A stretch of 64,000 bases of DNA from Salvia splendens (lineage: Eukaryota; Streptophyta; Magnoliopsida; Lamiales; Lamiaceae), in assembly GCF_004379255.2 (NCBI RefSeq), contig NC_056033.1:39520719-39584718 (forward strand). The letters are read 5' to 3'. Shown here piece by piece: positions 62,599-64,000 of this stretch. The notes under the pieces were generated by a model. It saw nothing but the letters and a program-made list of their open reading frames with translations. It ran no database searches and had not been told where the DNA came from. Both the position numbers and the translations under genes were made by a program. How positions within the stretch are numbered: the stretch's first letter is position 1; each line of letters begins with the position of its first letter.

Positions 62599-64000
62599 AT
62601 GGCTACTTACCACCAATATCAGCCCCCTCCTTCTAGCGCCAGCGGCGACGATCAGCCGCGATATCCGCGACGCAATTTCCAGGCGGCCGCCGAGGCGCCG
62701 CACGATGTGGCAGGAACAACCGCGATTTTCTCCACCGGGTTGGAGAAGATCTTGGCGCGATTTGACAGAATGGAACTCAGGCTGGAGAAGTTGGAAGCGC
62801 CGCGCGTTCCCGAACCTGATCCCCCCTATTTCTCGGACGAACTTGATGACGAAGGGTATCACTCCCCGCGCGACGCTTGGGCGGTAGACGACGATGTCCA
62901 CCGGCCTTTCATCCACGGACGACGAGACCGTGGTGGGGATATCCGTCGTCGACGAGGCGCTGCCCGCGCATTACATTGGCGCGACGACCGTCTTACTCAG
63001 CAGAACGTTCATCGGGCGCCGTACCGCGATCGCCCCGAGCCTCGCCACCGCACGTGCTGGGACAGGCCGCGGGATCGATACATGGGGATGGAAGAGTCCG
63101 AACAACAACACTATGTAGACTTCTATTCTGGATCGAGGTGTCGCCGGACTTGCTGGGATCTGCCCTCCCGTACATCCAGTTGTCGTGTGGGAGAGATTCG
63201 CGCTCCTCCGCTGCCGGAACCACCGCCACAGCCGGTACCAGAACCAGAATTATTTTATGGCCCGACGCATCGTGGAACATCGGACACTCCCGAGTCAAAA
63301 CACACGACGCGCCCCTCTTTCGGCCCCCGAGGCTTTCTTCACGCTGATTCAGACGTGTCGTCACGATTTCCACCTAGCGCGTATACTGGCCAGCAGCGAG
63401 AGCATCCCCAAACCCGGAACCGGCACCTGCACCCCACATTCCCAAGCCCCCGTACCCCCGCACATCCACAGCTCGTTCTCGACTTGAAGCCACCGCTGCA
63501 GCACGTGCTCGACCAACAACCGCAGCCAAGTCACCGCCGCGCAGCAGCGCCACCGGCCCCTGCGGCTGCACTGTCCCCGCCGCTGCACATGGATCAGCAA
63601 CTATCGCCATCCTGCGGCCATCCTACGACTCACCTCCGTCAAGCTGAGGCCTGCCTCGAATTGTCCACTACTGTGAAGCAGCCCCTGCTCCAACGCCCGC
63701 CCTCCTGCCTGCGTTCCCCGAGCCTCCACTCCGCTACGAAGCTTGTTTCTTGTGAAGAGAAATACTTGGGAATTGAGGGTGATGCAAAAGTGTTGAATCA
63801 AGTTGACTTGCGGCTCAATGAGAAGAAATTAGTAGATGATGAAGTACGAGCTATAGAGGTGGATAAAATTGATGACGATGATGGTCTTCATGATTCAAGT
63901 AAAAGGAATGAGGAAGAGGCATCGTTAGACGTTGTAGAGGAGGACGATTCCGTAGAGGAAGTGCCGAAGGTCATCGCCTCATTCCCTGTTGTTCAAGTGC
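62599..64000 (+). CDS. First open reading frame of the LTR retrotransposon (gag-like), partial
   Basis: From ATG at 62599 the frame is open for 467 codons to the window end without a stop. Its start fits the position of gag, about 230 bp after the LTR. Residues 1-90 include MATYHQYQPPPSS and a short coiled-coil-like stretch (LEKILARFDRMELRLEKLE). The middle is very rich in Arg, Pro and His with no clear fold. From about residue 385 the composition changes to acidic (DDDDGLHDSSKRNEEEASL). I see no CCHC zinc knuckle or protease motif so far. It could be a gag or the extra leading ORF known from some Ty3/gypsy lineages; the lineage is not decided. The rest of the element lies beyond the window. 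Confidence 0.6.
   Translation, partial: MATYHQYQPPPSSASGDDQPRYPRRNFQAAAEAPHDVAGTTAIFSTGLEKILARFDRMELRLEKLEAPRVPEPDPPYFSDELDDEGYHSPRDAWAVDDDVHRPFIHGRRDRGGDIRRRRGAARALHWRDDRLTQQNVHRAPYRDRPEPRHRTCWDRPRDRYMGMEESEQQHYVDFYSGSRCRRTCWDLPSRTSSCRVGEIRAPPLPEPPPQPVPEPELFYGPTHRGTSDTPESKHTTRPSFGPRGFLHADSDVSSRFPPSAYTGQQREHPQTRNRHLHPTFPSPRTPAHPQLVLDLKPPLQHVLDQQPQPSHRRAAAPPAPAAALSPPLHMDQQLSPSCGHPTTHLRQAEACLELSTTVKQPLLQRPPSCLRSPSLHSATKLVSCEEKYLGIEGDAKVLNQVDLRLNEKKLVDDEVRAIEVDKIDDDDGLHDSSKRNEEEASLDVVEEDDSVEEVPKVIASFPVVQV

Noticed and set aside
1..64000. CRISPR arrays, operons or bacterial-type systems
   Set aside because: Gene structure, introns and repeats are those of a plant nuclear genome; no regularly spaced repeat array is present.

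Overview
The window is nuclear DNA of a flowering plant. It has AT-rich intergenic sequence, GT-AG introns, genes with many exons, and several plant transposon classes (PIF/Harbinger, Stowaway-like, SINE, TRIM, LTR retrotransposon). The R1-type resistance gene relic suggests an asterid eudicot, possibly Lamiales; that placement is inference from family resemblance only.

Layout. 1-5 kb: a PIF/Harbinger transposase gene (+) convergent with its Myb/SANT-like partner gene (-), both apparently intact, then a two-domain B3 gene broken by a stop and a frameshift. 6-8 kb: the C-terminal part of a UCH3-like deubiquitinase (+) whose N-terminal exons I cannot find. 8.4-10.7 kb: a cluster of non-autonomous elements. 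10.7-12.5 kb: a frameshifted copy of the GINS subunit PSF3 (-). 13.4-16.3 kb: an intact NIN-like (RWP-RK/PB1) nitrate-response regulator (-) with a 57-bp triple repeat in its leader. 17.4-23.7 kb: gene-free sequence holding a TRIM and a SINE, each with target-site duplications. 23.7-32.6 kb: a ten-exon FAM91A1 homologue (-). 33.5-36.4 kb: the thylakoid lumen protein TL29/APX4 (+), divergent from FAM91A1. 37.2-52.5 kb: a giant HECT E3 ligase of the UPL1/UPL2 type (-), 16 exons and about 3,623 residues. 52.9-57 kb: very AT-rich sequence with Stowaway-like elements and an approximately 300-bp inverted repeat. 57.2-62.0 kb: two related NLR pseudogenes (-). 62.0-64.0 kb: the 5' LTR and first open frame of an LTR retrotransposon (+) that runs off the window and begins 16 bp from the NLR start codon.

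The intact host genes (NLP, FAM91A1, TL29, UPL) are unrelated housekeeping or regulatory genes. Each reads through with consistent splice phases and near-family lengths. The accessory parts are built from decayed or transposed material: four broken host-type genes (B3, UCH3, PSF3, NLR) lie beside mobile elements. I found no gene cluster pointing to a new pathway. The most notable items are the two-gene Harbinger element, the gene relics, and the retrotransposon sitting against the NLR start.

Exon coordinates were worked out by hand from splice motifs, reading phase and recalled family patterns. No database search or computation was run.
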